In this document: positions 1-13,600 of the stretch, in pieces
Numbering within the stretch: position 1 is the first letter of the stretch
Layout: each line of letters starts with the position of its first letter
Assembly (NCBI GenBank): GCA_914767715.1
Contig: OU612070.1
Location: 7,025,501-7,089,500, forward strand
Reading direction: 5' to 3'
DNA length: 64,000 bases
Origin: Membranipora membranacea
Taxonomy: Eukaryota; Bryozoa; Gymnolaemata; Cheilostomatida; Membraniporidae
Position numbers and translations under genes: made by a program
Notes under the pieces: generated by a model
The model's database searches: none
Told to the model about the DNA's origin: nothing
Seen by the model: the letters and a program-made list of their open reading frames with translations, nothing else

Positions 1-776
1 GAGATCATGGTTGACTATGAAATACAACTAACTAAATTTTCACTGCTGTCAAAAATCATCCGAGACAAAAAAATATAGCCAAATTTTACATCAGACTCAA
101 ACATTTTGAAAATCTGTATCAGACTGGGTTATAAAGAAAACAACCACAAGCAGCAGTAGCAACACTGCAGCATCTCAGAAACTGAGTTAATATCATACAT
201 TAGTTATTTATTCATTGAGGAACATTGAAAACTCCCACTCCAGAAATGTCCGATGCGAGGACACATGCGTCTAAATGCTCAACAGTAGGGGAGTTTATAT
301 CCACACTAGCAAGGAAGGATATCTGACCTGGAACAGTCAACCAGGGGACATAGTGAAGAAGAGAAATGGATGAAAGAAAGAGAAGGCAGGTTGATGGCAT
401 AAAGTTTCTATAGTAAACACACTAGAATGTAAGCGCTCAAAGCTGAGCCAACAGCGGACATGTCCCGCCTGATAGACAGCATGTTACATGTGAGCGAGTG
501 ACATCTGTTTGTCTTTTCTTTTAGTGGCTAGATGAAAGTTAGACCAAGTTCTAGGAGTAGATACATTAATAACTCAAATGTTCAAGAGGTCACCTCTATC
601 AAGGCAGGAAAGTGGGACAGTTGTCACTCTAGGACTATCTAGCTGTTTTCTTGCTTTTTAAACTATATATTTAATTATTTCCATTACAAGCATTCTTTAA
701 GTAGAATAATTAAAAAGAAAATCGCTGTCTTATGGATACTGCATGAATCAAGCTAGCAACAAATGAAAGCTTGTTG

Positions 777-944
777 CTAAAGCCTGGTGCCCAATTGCAG
801 CAAAATCGTACAATTTTAGGAGTTGCACGACCTTTGCAATTGTGAGCCACAAAATCTCAAGAGTGATAAGACTCATGCAAGAGCATTGCAAAGCACTGGC
901 AAGACTTGCAAGATTGCGTTCTGCAATTGGGCACCAGGCTTTAG
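777..944. mobile_element. Short palindrome-ended MITE
   Basis: A 168-bp segment is bounded by perfect 24-bp inverted repeats at 777-800 and 921-944 (termini CTAAAGCCTGGTG and its complement). The interior has no coding potential. TA dinucleotides lie just inside both ends (778-779 and 942-943), as expected for a TA target duplication, so a Tc1/mariner-type non-autonomous element is the likeliest class. The class is an inference; the inverted repeats are seen directly. Confidence 0.75.
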
Positions 945-1084
945 TCTAATGCATACACCAGGCTAATGCAACATTTTTTCAGTTTATTGGCATAGTCTTA
1001 CTTTTTTTGTTGAATCTTTATTAGTATTATTTTTCTTTTTTTCCATTTATGTCACATCATGAAAAACATTAGTAAAAATGTATT

Positions 1085-1140
1085 GTTGTTGACAATAAAA
1101 TATATATATATAAATATATACATATACATATATATATAGT
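1085..1140. repeat. TA-rich microsatellite
   Basis: Imperfect (TA)n run with interspersed CA steps, next to the possible exon at 1166-1401. No other function is visible. Confidence 0.8.
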
Positions 1141-1165
1141 CTCAATCTTAGTAGTAACAACTCAC

Positions 1166-1401
1166 CTATAGCGTTTACCATCTAGATAGTCAAAGGTTAT
1201 TTGACCTTCGTAAGAGGTGTTCAGATATTTTTCACGTAAATAGTGTTCATTGGCATTGACATATATGCCCATATATGGGCATAATGTCAACAGAATCACT
1301 AGGTTTGTAAGCATCGCCCTTACTGTTCTACAAAAACTACTTCCACACCCGACCTGCAACACATTGCAAGCATTCACAATAAATATTTGGCTCGCAATCA
1401 T
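1166..1401 (-). CDS. Possible 5' coding exon of a secreted or membrane protein
   Basis: An open frame on the minus strand starts at an ATG (1399-1401) and runs to a good splice donor (TATAG|GTGAGT, exon end 1166). An internal Met at about residue 30 (1312-1314) begins a signal-peptide-like stretch with hydrophobic core LVILLTL, followed by a hydrophilic segment ending DYLDGKRYR. I do not recognise the family. Further exons would lie below 1166 or off the left edge; the open frame at 212-400 is not convincingly linked. The exon also contains a 35-bp near-palindrome around 1258-1285. It could be a chance open frame. Confidence 0.3.
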
Positions 1402-1887
1402 TGTCTACAGAACGCAGCATCTTCAATGCTGAACTAGGGTATTTATTCAAGAGTTGCTTACCCTATGAATTTTACTGGCAAAGAAACAATTTGTTGGTGA
1501 TGGTGTTCATTTGTTCGTCAATTTTGCACCAGATTTAACAACATCTGATATGGCGAGTACCCTGTCTGCCAAATAACATTACTATTCAGTGGCGTTGATC
1601 GTCACTTTTGGTTACAAATGCGTAAAGCACACCGATATTTTTTCCCCATAATCTTTTGCTTTATAAGAAAGAAACAAAATATTTTACCTGATGTAGCAAA
1701 GTACTATATTTGTCGGCGAAGTCAGCGCAGCACAAACTTTAGATGAAATAAGCATGAAAACATTATTTCCACTGATTGATACATTTGTAATCATAGGCAT
1801 CAATATTCTTATTTCAATGTTTATAATATTGAGCTTTTAAACTCAATATCAGGTCAGATACTAGCAAATAAAACTGGTGTGAACTAG

Positions 1888-1935
1888 AACATTTGCAATA
1901 TCCCTCCGCCACCACAGAGGGATGTTGCAAATGTT
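1888..1935. repeat. Hairpin with 19-bp stem
   Basis: Left arm 1888-1906 and right arm 1917-1935 (AACATTTGCAAtATCCCTC and its near-complement) enclose a 10-base loop. The left-arm end plus loop (AATATCCCTCCGCCACC) recurs about 60 bp downstream at 1962-1979, so a local duplication has also occurred. No gene is visible here. Confidence 0.7.
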
Positions 1936-2506
1936 TGATAACGAGGCAGGGCCCCAGATACCAATATCCCTCCGCCACCGCCCACCACAGCGGGAACAAA
2001 CATGTCCTAGGTGAGAACGTCATTTACAAGTTATTATAAGTTATCTTTTCATCATGTATGAAAAGGCAAGTATCATATTGTATACTAAACTGTGAAAAAC
2101 AAAAGTGTTTGATACGGTATATATGATCCGTCTGTCCAAAAGCACTCAGGATTAAATAATCATCTCAGTAATCATCAATCAGCAACCAATAACCAATAAT
2201 TGGTCATGCGAAATAATCAGTCCTTCAAAATTTAGAAAGACAGTCAAAGAATGTGTAGCGCCTTATAAATCTTCAGCTCACTATTTTAAGAATCTGGAGT
2301 TAGGGAGGTAATAAGAAAAACTATCCAGATAGGATAAGGATACTCAGGAGCCTCTAAAACTAGGCAATCAGGCGACGTGGCTAATTTGACAGTGCTGTGC
2401 TGTCAGGGATGTGCGTTGGTTGGACAGAAGGATAGTAGATAAATAAATTGAGTTGACTGCTTACATTCTCGAGATGTGGAATGAAAACCATAATTAGGAG
2501 GTGTTG

Positions 2507-2660
2507 AAGACTTACTTTGAGGCTGCTATTTCGTATCTCATCTTATTTTCCATATTCCATTCTATCATGTGAGCGATTTCATGCTTTAGAATCCAACTAT
2601 TGAGGAAGTTATGGTTTCTCAAACTTGCAAGGTGATGGCGGTTAATCGGCATTGGAAATC
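2507..2660 (-). mobile_element. 5'-truncated SINE body copy
   Basis: About 150 bp clearly similar to the left arm of the inverted element at 61517-62196 (shared core TTCTATCATGTGAGCGATTT, then TTTAGAATCCAA and TATTGAGGAAGTT). The tRNA-like head present at 61.8 kb is absent here, as expected for a 5'-truncated SINE insertion. Orientation is set by the position of the tRNA head in the full copy. Confidence 0.6.
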
Positions 2661-3681
2661 GGTAAATGGAGCATTATTTCTTTGTTTTTTATTTATGAAT
2701 TTTTCCTCCTAGAAGAGAAGATATCAGCTTCAGCAGTTTTCTACACCACTTATCTGGCAGATATCGGAGCGAAGAGTAAGTGCAGCAAGTCTGTCTCGAG
2801 CACTGATCTACATGTGTTATTTACCAAAACTTTTGATGAAGGCTTACGTAAAGCATGAGCATTCTGTTATAAAAAACAGGACTTAGCAAGACTATAGTTG
2901 ACAAATGTAAGAATAATCCCTTTAACACAATTATGGTAAATTGCATGGAGTCAAGCCTGATCCTAGATGAGAAATAAACCCCCCCCCCCCCCTCCGCACT
3001 TCCTCCCCTGAGAACTTTTGTAAATTGTAAAAAAGCCACTAATTAGAATGATCAGGTAATGCAATTTGACTGATGCATGTCTGAAATAAAAAAAAAACAT
3101 ACCTGGAAGCTTTGCGAGCTTTCCAGCTGTTCTCATTCACCGACTCGAAACTCTACATGCAGGCAAATTGGATCATGCTTGATTAACCAGAAAACTAGGT
3201 GTCATTAGGAATGGTTGATAAAAATTGGTTTATTAGTATTAATTAAATCACAGGTTCTTATCACACGCCTCATCACGAAACATGGGTCACCAGATATAGG
3301 ATGCCTTTGCATGCTGCAACTGCTGCGCCTGCTGCTGCTGATTGCTCTGTGTTTGTATGCAGAGCAGGTCAAAGCTCACCTGGCCAAAAAACTCCTGTAG
3401 TCAATGAACTGCAGCCGATTCAAGCCCATCCAACAATTGCCCAATGAAGGACCGGAGCTCTAACAATCTGAGACACCTTCTACTCAATAGTATATCGGTA
3501 AATCAGAAGTAACACTAGCATGCTGTTCTCTCAGTTGTCACACTTTCAGGTGTTTCTGGCTGGAGGTAGACTGGATTCGTATTCATAGTACTTGTTATTT
3601 TTATCATTTTGATTGAAATTGTTCTTCATTAGGAGTTAGCCTCTCCTGGTTTGCTAGTCTACTTACAACACAGGCCTAGCC

Positions 3682-3769
3682 TAGCCTTGTCATGTGGCTA
3701 GTTTTTTGTTTGTTTTTGGGAGGGGGGGTACCCCAAAACAAACAAAAAGCTAGCCGCTTGACAAGGCTA
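3682..3769. repeat. Long hairpin / palindromic MITE
   Basis: Arms of about 38 bp (TAGCCTTGTCATGTGGCTAG then T-rich; and A-rich then GCTAGCCGCTTGACAAGGCT) flank about 10 bases containing a G-run. Two small mismatches only. The structure would extrude or fold back almost completely. It could be a full palindromic MITE or a foldback artefact of replication. Confidence 0.7.
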
Positions 3770-4721
3770 ACACAGGCCAATATTAGATCAAGTTTGGTCC
3801 ATTTTGCCAGGGTAGGAGTTAGGGACAACTCCGATGCTAACATCAGATTTGCTAATTCGACTCATGTTAGCTTATTGTTTGGGTACTGGTGTCACTACCT
3901 TCTTACTAGTATCATCATTTGTGATAAACCATAAGATTAAAATAGCTGTAATTTCCTGTCGCAAGAGTTTGAGTTGACAATAGAAGAAAAAGAAGGGTGT
4001 AAAATAAATAGGTTTTTCTTTTCTTTCATTATTTTATTCTTACGAAAAGGCAACCATACAGACAACACAATTGTTGGTAGAGATCAAATTCACATTAAGA
4101 GGCATTCCAATCAAATTTTTTGATAGTCTAAAAATGACTTAACACTACCTACTTCTAAAATTCTTCAAACTCTAATATGGTATCATAAATAACAATCAAT
4201 AACTTAGAATAAGTTAGAATAAATATATTATTATGTAATAACTAACACTTATGTGGTACTGGCATATTTGGTCCCTTGTTGGGCCCAAGCTTAATTATGA
4301 AAGCCACTATTGATTTCTGAAGCATGATGCTTGCCTTATACCTCATACATTGTCATAATTTGAACACCTTAATCCCAAGCTAAATATGCCCAATGCCTTA
4401 CTTCAGGTCATAAACACTATAGCCACTTATCAGTGTTTGGTCAAAGTTGAATGCTGAATGGCATAACGTAACCACGATGGGCTATGAGTAAGCAGACCCA
4501 AAAATTAAGGGGCTAATTGTGTGATGCTAATACAAGAGAGCAACAGAGATCAACAGTGATGATAATTGGCATCTGTGTGAATAGTTGCTTAATTAATTGG
4601 AGATAAGCATCATAATGGCCAGGGCACATAACATCGCAACGCAATTATACCCTTTTTACCTGAGGTCGTACAAGGAAATATGAACCGGCAGACAATTGAG
4701 CATAGGTGCCTACAAAAACTA

Positions 4722-7584
4722 TTATGTGAAGTAATTCAAAAACCTATAAACAGGATATGACATTTTTCCCTGTTCAACAAATTCATCTAACACTTGCCCC
4801 TTCCCACTGTCGGAGTCTAAGCTTTGTAAAAACACTCTCCGACACTGTACCGTCAAGGCAGTAGACTTCATCAACGACATTTTGAACAATCTATCGGTAA
4901 GCATGGAGCTTCCTGCGTATACATCTCGATAGTAGAGAATCTGTTGAGGAGTAAGGTAGGTGAATATGAGAATAAGTGCACGGATATAGCTGGTTTTTTC
5001 ATCTGGAGACAAAAAAGGGTTGCTGATGTTCGAGATGATGATGTCGATAGGAGTTATGCCGTAATAATCTATACAGTGAGGACAGGCTCCCTCTCTCATC
5101 AATAACTGTAATGGAATATGGATCTATTATAATACATTTATACAAATCTTATTTAGAGGCAGCAAAGAATATCTCTTCGGAAATCAAACCAGAGAATATT
5201 GAGTACCAAAATTGTATCTGAATCATCCTACCAGGATTATATTTACCTGAGGTGAACCAATTGAACTAGGTGTTCTTGTAACTGGTACATCAGCATGGTT
5301 TAAACCCATAATAACACCCCTTGTACACTATAGATAATCTCCTAAGCAACTTCTCATTAGTATCATAAATGATAACAGGGAGAACAACAGGTATTAACTA
5401 GAAACGGTAAACATATTTGCAAGCAAATATAAAGGAATACAACCAATAGATTTGAATATCGAGGTCATGTGACATCATAATTGATGACGTCATAAGATTC
5501 GGTATATGTCATAACCCCTAAATCCCAAGTTTTAACTCAATCGCATGATAAGAACTGTTAATCGGCAGCCACTTCCTGTTTATGGCGGCCATTTTGGATA
5601 TCAGGTCATGTGACATTGAAATTGATGATGTCATAAGTTTCGGTATAGGTCAAAACCCCCAAATCCCAAGTTTAAACTCAATAGCATGTTAAGAACTGTT
5701 TATCGCCAGCCACTTCCTGTTTATGGTGGCCATTTTGGATATCGGGTCATGTGAAATTGAAATTGATGATGTGATAAGATTCGGTATAGGTCAAAACCCC
5801 CAAATCCCAAGTTTTAACTCAATCGTATGATAAGAACTGTTAATTGGCAGCAGTTCACTGTTTATGGCGGCCATTTTGTATATCGGGTCATGTGACATAA
5901 AAATTGATGATGTCATAAAATTCGGTATAAGTCAAAACCCCCAAATCTCAAGTATTAACTCAATCGCATGTTAAGAACTGTTAATCGGCAGCCATTTCCT
6001 GTTTTTGGCGGCCATTTTGGCTATCGGGTCATGTGACATTAAAATTGACGATGTCAAAAGATTCGGTATATGCCATAACCTCTGTATCCTAAGTTTCAAC
6101 TCAATCACATGATTTGTTCTCAAGATATCACCAAAAGAAAATCGAAAAAACATCCTCCACTAATTAGTGTAATTAGCAAACATTACATAACATTTCAAAA
6201 TTTTGTTTTGCAATTTATCATCTTGACATATGGGACTATGTTGTGACCATATATCATCGAATTCTGCCAAGTAGTTCTTGACATATAGCAGAATGAAATT
6301 GGGTAAAAACGTTAAAAAAGGCAAAACCTCCTTCACTAATTAGTGTAATTAGCAAGTATTACATAATGATTGAAAAACTCATTTAGTAATTTCTCATCTA
6401 GACATATGGAACTATCTTATGACAAAGTTCCATCCAATTCTGCCGGGTAGTTCTTGACTTATAGATGCGACAAAAGTGTTGCAAAAATAATAATAACTAG
6501 AAACGGTAAAAATATTTGCAAGCAAATATAAAGGAATACAACCGATAGATTTGAATATCGAGGTCATGTGACATCATAATTGATGATGTCATAAGACTCG
6601 GTATATGCCAAAACCCCCTTATCCCAAGTCTCAACTCAATCGCATGATGAGAACTGCTAATCGGCAGCAATTAACTGTCTACGGCGGCCATATTGGATTT
6701 CGGGTCATGTGACATTGAAATTGATGATGTCTTAAGATTCGGTATGAGTCAAAACCCCCTTATCCCAAGTCTCAACTCAATCGCATGATGAGAACTGCTA
6801 ATCGGCAGCAATTAACTGTCTATGGCGGCCATATTGGATTTCGGGTCATGTGACATTGAAATTGATGATGTCTTAAGATTCGGTATGAGTCAAAACCCCC
6901 AAATCCCAAGTTTTAACTCAATCGCATGATAGGAACTGTTAATCGGCAGCAATTCACTGTTTATGGCGGCCATTTTGGATATCGGGTCATGTGACATGAA
7001 AATTGATGATGTCATAAGATTCGGTATAAGTCAAAACCCCCAAATCCCAAGTTTTAACTCAATCGCATGATAAGAACTGTTAATCGGCAGCCACTTCCTG
7101 TTTTTGGCGGCCATTTTGGATATCGGGTCATGTGACATTAAAATTGCCGATGTCATAAGATTCGGTATATGCCATAACCTCTGTATCCTAAGTTTCAACT
7201 CAATCGCATGATTTGTTCTCAAAATATCACCACAAGAAAATCGAAAAAACATCCTCCACTAATTAGTGTAATTAGCAAATATTACATAACATTTCAAAAT
7301 TTTGTTTTGCAATTTCTTATCTTGACATATGGGGCTATGTTGTGACCATATATCATCGAATTCTGCCAAGTAGTTCTTGACATATAGCAGAATGAAATTG
7401 GGTAAAAATGTTAAAAAAGGCAAAACCTCCTTCACTAATTAGTGTAATTAGCAAGTATTACATAACGATTCAAAAACTCATTTAGTAATTTCTCATCTTG
7501 ACATATGGAACTATCTTATGACAAAGTTCCATCCAATTCTGCCTGATAGTTCTTGACTTATAGATGCGACAAAAGTGTTGCAAA

Positions 7585-7621
<37 letters not shown>

Positions 7622-10600
7622 CCAACCAAAACAAAAGAAATACAACTTTGTTGTATTCCTAATAATAATAATAAATCCAACCAAAACAAAAGCAATACAA
7701 CTTTGTTGTATTCCTAATAATAATAATAACTAGAAACGGTAAACATATTTGCAAGCAACTATAAAGGAATACAACCAATATATTTGAATATCGAGGTCAT
7801 GTGACATCATAATTGATGATGTCATAAGACTCGGTATATGCCGAAACCCCCTTATCTTAAGTCTCAACTCAATCGCATGATGAGAACTGCTAACCGGTAG
7901 CAACTAACTCTTTATGGCGGCCATATTGGATTTCAGGTCATGTGACATCAAAATCGATGATGTCATAAGATTCGGTATATGTTATAACCCCCAAATCCCA
8001 AGTTTTAACTCAATCGCATGATAAGAACTGTTAATCGGCAGCCACTTCCTGTTTATGGCGGCCATTTTGGATATCGGGTCATGTGACATTGAAATTGATG
8101 ATGTCATAAGATTCGGTATAGGTCAAAACCCCCAAATCCCAAGTTTTAACTCAATCGCATGATAAGAACTGTTAATTGGCAGCAGTTTTCTGTTTATGGC
8201 GGCCATTTTGTATATCGGGTCATGTGACATAAAAATTGATGATGTTATAAGATTCGGTACATGTCATAACCCCCATATCCAAAGTTTTAACTCAATCGCA
8301 TGATTCGTTCTCAAGATATGATCAATATAAAGGTCAAAGCGCCCTCCATTAATTAGTGTAATTAGCTAATATTACATAACCTTTCAAAAATTCAAATTGA
8401 AATTTTTCATCTAGACACATGAAGGTATGTTGTAAACAAGTTTCATCAAATTGCCTCTGGTAGTTCTTGACTTATAGAAGCTCAAAAAGTGTTGCAATAA
8501 TAATAATAACTAGAAACGGTAATTTTTTTAATCAACAAAAATAATATTTGCAAGCAAATATGAAGGAATACAACCAATCATATCGAATATCGAGGTCACG
8601 TGACATCATAATTGTTGGTCTCAAAGGATTCGGTATATGCCAAAACCCCCATATCCAAAGTTTTAACTCAATTGCATGATAAGAACTGTTAATCGGCAAC
8701 CACTTCCTGTTCATGGTGGCCATATTGGTTTCGGGTCACGTGACATCAAAATTGATGATGTCATAAGATTCGGTATGTGACAAAACCCCCATATCCCAAG
8801 TTTTAACTCAATCGCATGATAAGAACTGTTAATCGGCAACCACTTCCTGTTCATGGTGGCCATATTGGTTTCGGGTCATGTGATATCATAATTGATGATG
8901 TCATAAGACTCGGTATATGCCAAAACCCCCTTATCCCAAGTCTCAACTCAATCGCATGATGAGAACTGCTAATCGGCAGCAGTTTACTGTCTATGGCGGC
9001 CATTTTGGATTTCGGGTGATGTGACCTTAAAATTGATGATGTCAAAAGATTCGGTATATGTCATAACCCCCATATCCCAAGTTTTAACTCAATCGCATGA
9101 TAAGAACTGTTAATCGGCAGCAGTTTACTGTCTATGGCGGCCATTTTGGATTTCGGATCATGTGACCTTAAAATTGATGATGTCACTGGATTCGGTATAA
9201 GTCAAAACCCCCATAGTCTGAGATTTAACTCAATCGCATGATGAGGACTGTTAATCGGCAGCAGTTTGCTGTCTTTGGCGGCCATTTTGGATTTCGGGTC
9301 ATGTGACATTAAAATTGATGATGTCATAAGATTCGGTATAGGTCAAAACCCCCAAATCCCAAGTTTTAACTCAATCGCATGATAAGAACTGTTAATTGGC
9401 AGCAGTTTACTGTTTATGGCGGCCATTTTGCATATCGGGTCATGTGACATAAAAATTGATGATGTAATAAGATTCGGTATATGTCATAACCCCCATATCC
9501 AAAGTTTTAACTCAATCGCATGATTCGTTCTCAAGATATGATCAATATAAAGGTCAAAACGTCCTCCACTAATTAGTGTAATTAGCTAATATTACATAAC
9601 CTTTCAAAAATTCAAATTGAAATTTTTCATCTAGACACATGAAGGTATGTTGTAAACAAGTTTCATCAAATTGCCTCTGGGAGTTCTTGACTTATAGAAG
9701 CTCAAAAAGTGTTGCAATAATAATAATAACTAGAAACGGTAAACATATTTGCAAGCAAATATAAAGGAATACAACCAATATATTTGAATATCGAGGTCAT
9801 GTGACATCATAATTGATGATGTCATAAGACTCGGTATATGCCGAAACCCCCTTATCTTAAGTCTCAACTCAATCGCATGATGAGAACTGCTAATCGGCAG
9901 CAATTAACTCTCTATGGCGGCCATATTGGATTTCGGGTCATGTGACATCAAAATCGATGATGTCATAAGATTCGGTATATGTCATAACCCCCAAATCCCA
10001 AGTTTTAACTCAATCGCATGATAAGAACTGTTAATCGGCAGCCACTTCCTGTTTATGGCGGCTATTTTGGATATCGGGTCATGTGACATTGAAATTGATG
10101 ATGTCATAAGATTCGGTATAGGTCAAAACCCCCAAATCCCAAGTTTTAACTCAATCGCATGATAAGAACTGTTAATTGGCAGCAGTTTACTGTATATGGC
10201 GGCCATTTTGTATATCGGGTCATGTGACATTAAAATTGATGATGTCCTTAGATTCGGTATATGCCATAACCCCTGTATCCCAAGTTTAAACTGAATCGCA
10301 TGATTTGTTCTCAAGATATCATCAATATAAACGTCAAAACCTCCTTCACTAATTAGTCTAATTAGCGAATATTACATAACATTTCAAAAATTCAAATCGA
10401 AATTTTTAATCTAGACACATGGAGGTATGTTGTAAACAAGTTTCATCAAATTGCCTCTGGTAGTTCTTGACTTATAGAGGCCCAAAAAGTGTTGCAATAA
10501 TAAAAATAATAATAATAATAAACCCTACTAAAACAAAAGGAATACAACTTTGTTGTATTCCTAATAATAAACCCTACTAAAACAAAAGAAATACAACTTT

Positions 10601-13600
10601 GTTGTATTCCTAACTAGAAACGGTAAACATATTTGCAAGCAAATATAAAGGAATACAACCAATATATTTGAATATCGAGGTCATGTGACATCATAATTGA
10701 TGATGTCATAAGACTCGGTATCTGCCAAAACCCCGATCTCCCAAGTTTTAACTCAATCGCATGATGAGAACTGTTAATCGGCAGCAGTTTACTGTCTATG
10801 GCGACCATTTTGGATTTCGGGTCATGTGACCTTAAAATTGATGATGTCATAAGATTCGGTATATGTCATAACCCCCATATCCCAAGTTGTAACTCAATCG
10901 CATGATGAGAACTGTTAATCGGCAGCAGTTTACTATCTCTGGCGGCCATTTTGGATTTCGGGTCATGTGACCTTAAAATTGATGATGTCATAAGATTCGG
11001 TATATGTCATAACCCCCATATCCCAAGTTTTAACTCAATCGCATGATAAGAACTGTTAGTTAGCTGCAATTTGCAGTATATGGCGGCCATTTTGTATTTC
11101 GGGTCATGTGACATGAAAATTTATGATTTCATAAGATTCGGTATATGTCATAACCCCCATATCCCAAGTTTTAACGCAATCGCATGATTCGTTCTCAGGA
11201 TATCATCAATATAAACGTCCAAACCTCCTTCACTAATTAGTCTAATTAGCGAGTGTTACATAACAATTCAAAAACTCATTTAGTAATTTTTCATATAGAC
11301 ATATGGAACAATGTTATGACGAAGTTGCATCGAATTCTGCCTGGTGGTTCTTGACTTATAGAGGCCCAAAAAGTGTTGCAATAATAATAATAAAAACTAG
11401 AAACGGTAATTTTTTTAATCAACAAAATAATATTTGCAAGCAAATATGAAGGAATACAACCAATCATATCGAATATCGAGGTCACGTGACAGCATAATTG
11501 TTGGTCTCAAAGGATTCGGTATATGCCAAAACCCCCATATCCCAAGTTTTAACTCAATTGCTTTATAAGAACTGTTAATCGGCAACCACTTCCTGTTCAT
11601 GGTGGCCATATTGGATTCGGGTCACATGACATCAAAAATGATGATGTCATAAGATTCGGTGTATGTCAAAACATCCATATCCCAAGTTTTAACTAAATCG
11701 CATGATAAAAACTGTTAATCGGCAGCAATTCACTGTTTATGGCGGCCATTTTGTATATCGGGTCATGTGACATAAAAATTGATGATGTCATAAGATTCGG
11801 TATAAGTCAAAACCCCCATATCCCAAGTATCAACTCAATCGCATGATTTGTTCTCAAGATATCACCAAAAGAAAAATGAAAAACATCCTCCACTAATTAG
11901 TGTGATTAGCAAATAAATTGCATAACAACTCAAAAATTGTCGAGGCATTTTTTCATCGTGACCTATAGGACTATGTTGTGACCAAGTATCATTAGAATCT
12001 GCCAAGTAGTTCTTGACTTATAGAAGACTTAATTTTGGTATAATCAAGGTATAATTGATAAAAACGGCAAAACCTCCGTCACTAATTAGTCTAATTAGCG
12101 AGTGTTACATAACAATTTAAAAACTCATTTAGTAATTTTTCATCTAGACATATGCAACTATGTTCTGACGAAGTTGCATCGATTTCTGCCTGGTGGTTCT
12201 TGACTTATAGAAGCCCAAAAAGTGTTGCAATAATAATAATAAAAAGAACTTACAAAAACAATAGTAATACAACTTTGTTGTATTCCTAATAACTAGAAAC
12301 GGTAATTTTTTTAATCAACAAAATAATATTTGCAAGCAAATATGAAGGAATACAACCAATCATATCGAATATCGAGGTCACGTGACAGCATAATTGTTGG
12401 TCTCAAAGGATTCGGTATATGCCAAAACCCCCATATCCCAAGTTTTAACTCAATTGCTTTATAAGAACTGTTAATCGGCAACCACTTCCTGTTCATGGTG
12501 GCCATATTGGATTTGGGTCACATGACATCAAAAATGATGATGTCATAAGATTCGGTGTATGTCAAAACATCCATATCCCAAGTTTTAACTAAATCGCATG
12601 ATAAAAACTGTTAATCGGCAGCAATTCACTGTTTATGGCGGCCATTTTGTATATCGGGTCATGTGACATAAAAATTGATGATGTCATAAGATTCGGTATA
12701 AGTCAAAACCCCCTTATCCCAAGTTTCAACTCAATCGCATGATTTGTTCTCAAGATATCACCAAAAGAAAAATGAAAAACATCCTCCACTAATTAGTGTA
12801 ATTAGCAAATAAATTGCATAACAACTCAAAAATTGTCGAGGCATTTTTTCATCGTGACCTATAGGACTATGTTGTGACCAAGTATCATTAGAATCTGCCA
12901 AGTAGTTCTTGACTTATAGAAGACTTAATTTTGGTATAATCAAGGTATAATTGATAAAAACGGCAAAACCTCCGTCACTAATTAGTCTAAATAGCGAGTG
13001 TTACATAACAATTTAAAAACTCATTTAGTAATTTTTCATCTAGACATATGCAACTATGTTCTGACGAAGTTGCATCGATTTCTGCCTGGTGGTTCTTGAC
13101 TTATAGAAGCCCAAAAAGTGTTGCAATAATAATAATAAAAAGAACTTACAAAAACAATAGTAATACAACTTTGTTGTATTCCTAACTAGAAACGGTAAAA
13201 ATATTTGCAAGCAAATATAAAGGAATACAACCGATAGATTTGAATATCGAGGTCATGTGACATCATAATTGATGATGTCATAAGACTCGGTATATGCCAA
13301 AACCCCCTTATCCCAAGTCTCAACTCAATCGCATGATGAGAACTGCTAATCGGCAGCAATTAACTGTCTATGGCGGCCATATTGGATTTCGGGTCATGTG
13401 ACATTGAAATTGATGATGTCATAAGATTCGGTATGAGTCAAAACCCCCAAATCCCAAGTTTTAACTCAATCGCATGATAGGAACTGTTAATCGGCAGCAA
13501 TTCACTGTTTATGGCGGCCATTTTGGATATCGGGTAATGTGACATGAAAATTGATGATGTCATAAGATTCGGTATAAGTCAAAACCCCCAAATCCCAAGT

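Larger units (their letters stand above)
1402..4721. other. Non-coding stretch downstream of ANKRD9-like gene
   Basis: No supported gene. It holds the hairpin at 1888-1935, the SINE fragment at 2507-2660, a C-run near 2985-2993 and the long palindrome at 3682-3769. The 3' end of the ANKRD9-like transcript should lie somewhere below 4722, but I see no close polyadenylation signal. Confidence 0.6.
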
